From Idiomarina sp. (lineage in GTDB: Bacteria; Pseudomonadota; Gammaproteobacteria; Enterobacterales; Alteromonadaceae), in NCBI GenBank assembly GCA_020831965.1, contig JAFIFP010000007.1, positions 1 through 64,000 on the forward strand: 64,000 bases of DNA. The letters are read 5' to 3'. Positions 63,731 to 64,000 of this stretch are shown in pieces (position 1 is the stretch's first letter; every line of letters begins with the position of its first letter). The notes below the pieces were generated by a model, which worked only from the letters and a program-made list of their open reading frames with translations, was not told the DNA's origin and ran no database searches. A program made the position numbers and the translations under genes.

Positions 63731-64000
63731 CTGTTGGAATGCTTGTGTGTATTGCGCTGAGCGTCGCCTTTTTATCCCTCGCTTTGGTGCGCATTGGTCG
63801 TGCTTGGCTAGCTTATGCTGAAGCTCATTACGAAACAAAGATGCAGGATAACCTCACCGCGTTATTTCTATTTGTTCCTGTGCGTCAACTCATTGTCTGC
63901 TGGTGCATCATCGCGAGCGTTTGCCTGTCTTTGGTTGCATGGATAGTGGGATCAGGAGTGGTGATTGGCGGCACTCTGTTGCTCTTATCTGTGGTACCGC
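63721..64000 (+). CDS. tadB: TadB-like pilus inner-membrane platform protein, truncated by window edge
   Basis: ATG 63721 overlaps the cpaF end by 10 bases. Frame open to the edge (93 codons). A first membrane helix (WLAVGMLVCIALSVAFLSLA) and a second pair (LIVCWCIIASVCLSLVAWIV) match the start of TadB/GspF-type platform proteins, expected immediately after tadA. Confidence 0.8.
   Translation, partial: MWLAVGMLVCIALSVAFLSLALVRIGRAWLAYAEAHYETKMQDNLTALFLFVPVRQLIVCWCIIASVCLSLVAWIVGSGVVIGGTLLLLSVVP

Overview
The window reads as chromosome of a marine gammaproteobacterium close to Idiomarina (family Idiomarinaceae). Three things point there. The lolB-ispE-prs / hemA-prfA-prmC ... kdsA block has the enteric-type order. 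There is a photoactive yellow protein of the kind known from Idiomarina loihiensis. The other housekeeping genes (fadE, nagZ, queC, queE, an OsmC-YcaO fusion, yaeQ, an old yellow enzyme) are typical of Alteromonadales. Family assignments come from motifs read by eye; no search was run.

Layout. 1-4.6 kb is an integron platform: an IntI-type integrase on the minus strand, a probable attI, and a short cassette array with attC-like sites. The array holds two membrane proteins, a YefM/YoeB toxin-antitoxin pair with its own promoter, and a join of two partial genes. 4.6-9 kb holds a lipoprotein with a gluzincin-like motif, a membrane-bound AraC regulator and a membrane-anchored amidohydrolase. 9.2-19.9 kb is the most unusual stretch. 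An exported papain-like peptidase is followed, at a TAATG junction, by an exported protein of about 1630 residues that joins TPR, OmpA-like peptidoglycan-binding, WD40-like and caspase domains. A lipoprotein, a LURP-one/Tubby-like protein, an ankyrin-type protein and a membrane protein come after it. 20-30 kb holds a higBA pair, a run of very small membrane or exported proteins, a CadC-like sensor-regulator, a MerR regulator divergent from a glutaredoxin-MauE fusion, and a chemoreceptor.

30.3-33.4 kb is a photoreceptor operon: PYP, the p-coumarate:CoA ligase that activates its chromophore, and an aromatic amino-acid ammonia-lyase that should make the coumarate. The genes are coupled at their junctions, but the ligase carries an in-frame amber codon at position 44. 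33.6-41.7 kb holds yaeQ, a GNAT remnant, an XRE regulator with a membrane partner, a DUF418 protein, an OYE-type reductase and the OsmC-YcaO protein. 41.8-50.5 kb is core metabolism and translation: prs, ispE and lolB against hemA, prfA, prmC, a response regulator, sirB2 and kdsA. 50.6-57.6 kb holds a PsrA-like regulator beside fadE, an S41 peptidase lipoprotein, nagZ, queC and queE. 57.7-64 kb is a compact Tad pilus operon that runs off the right edge within tadB.

The main candidates for new biology are the two-protease envelope module at 9.2-15.9 kb, the interrupted chromophore ligase in the PYP operon, and the MerR regulator whose first metal-ligand cysteine is replaced although its operator looks like the mercury operator. 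No tRNA, rRNA, CRISPR array, prophage or IS transposase was seen.
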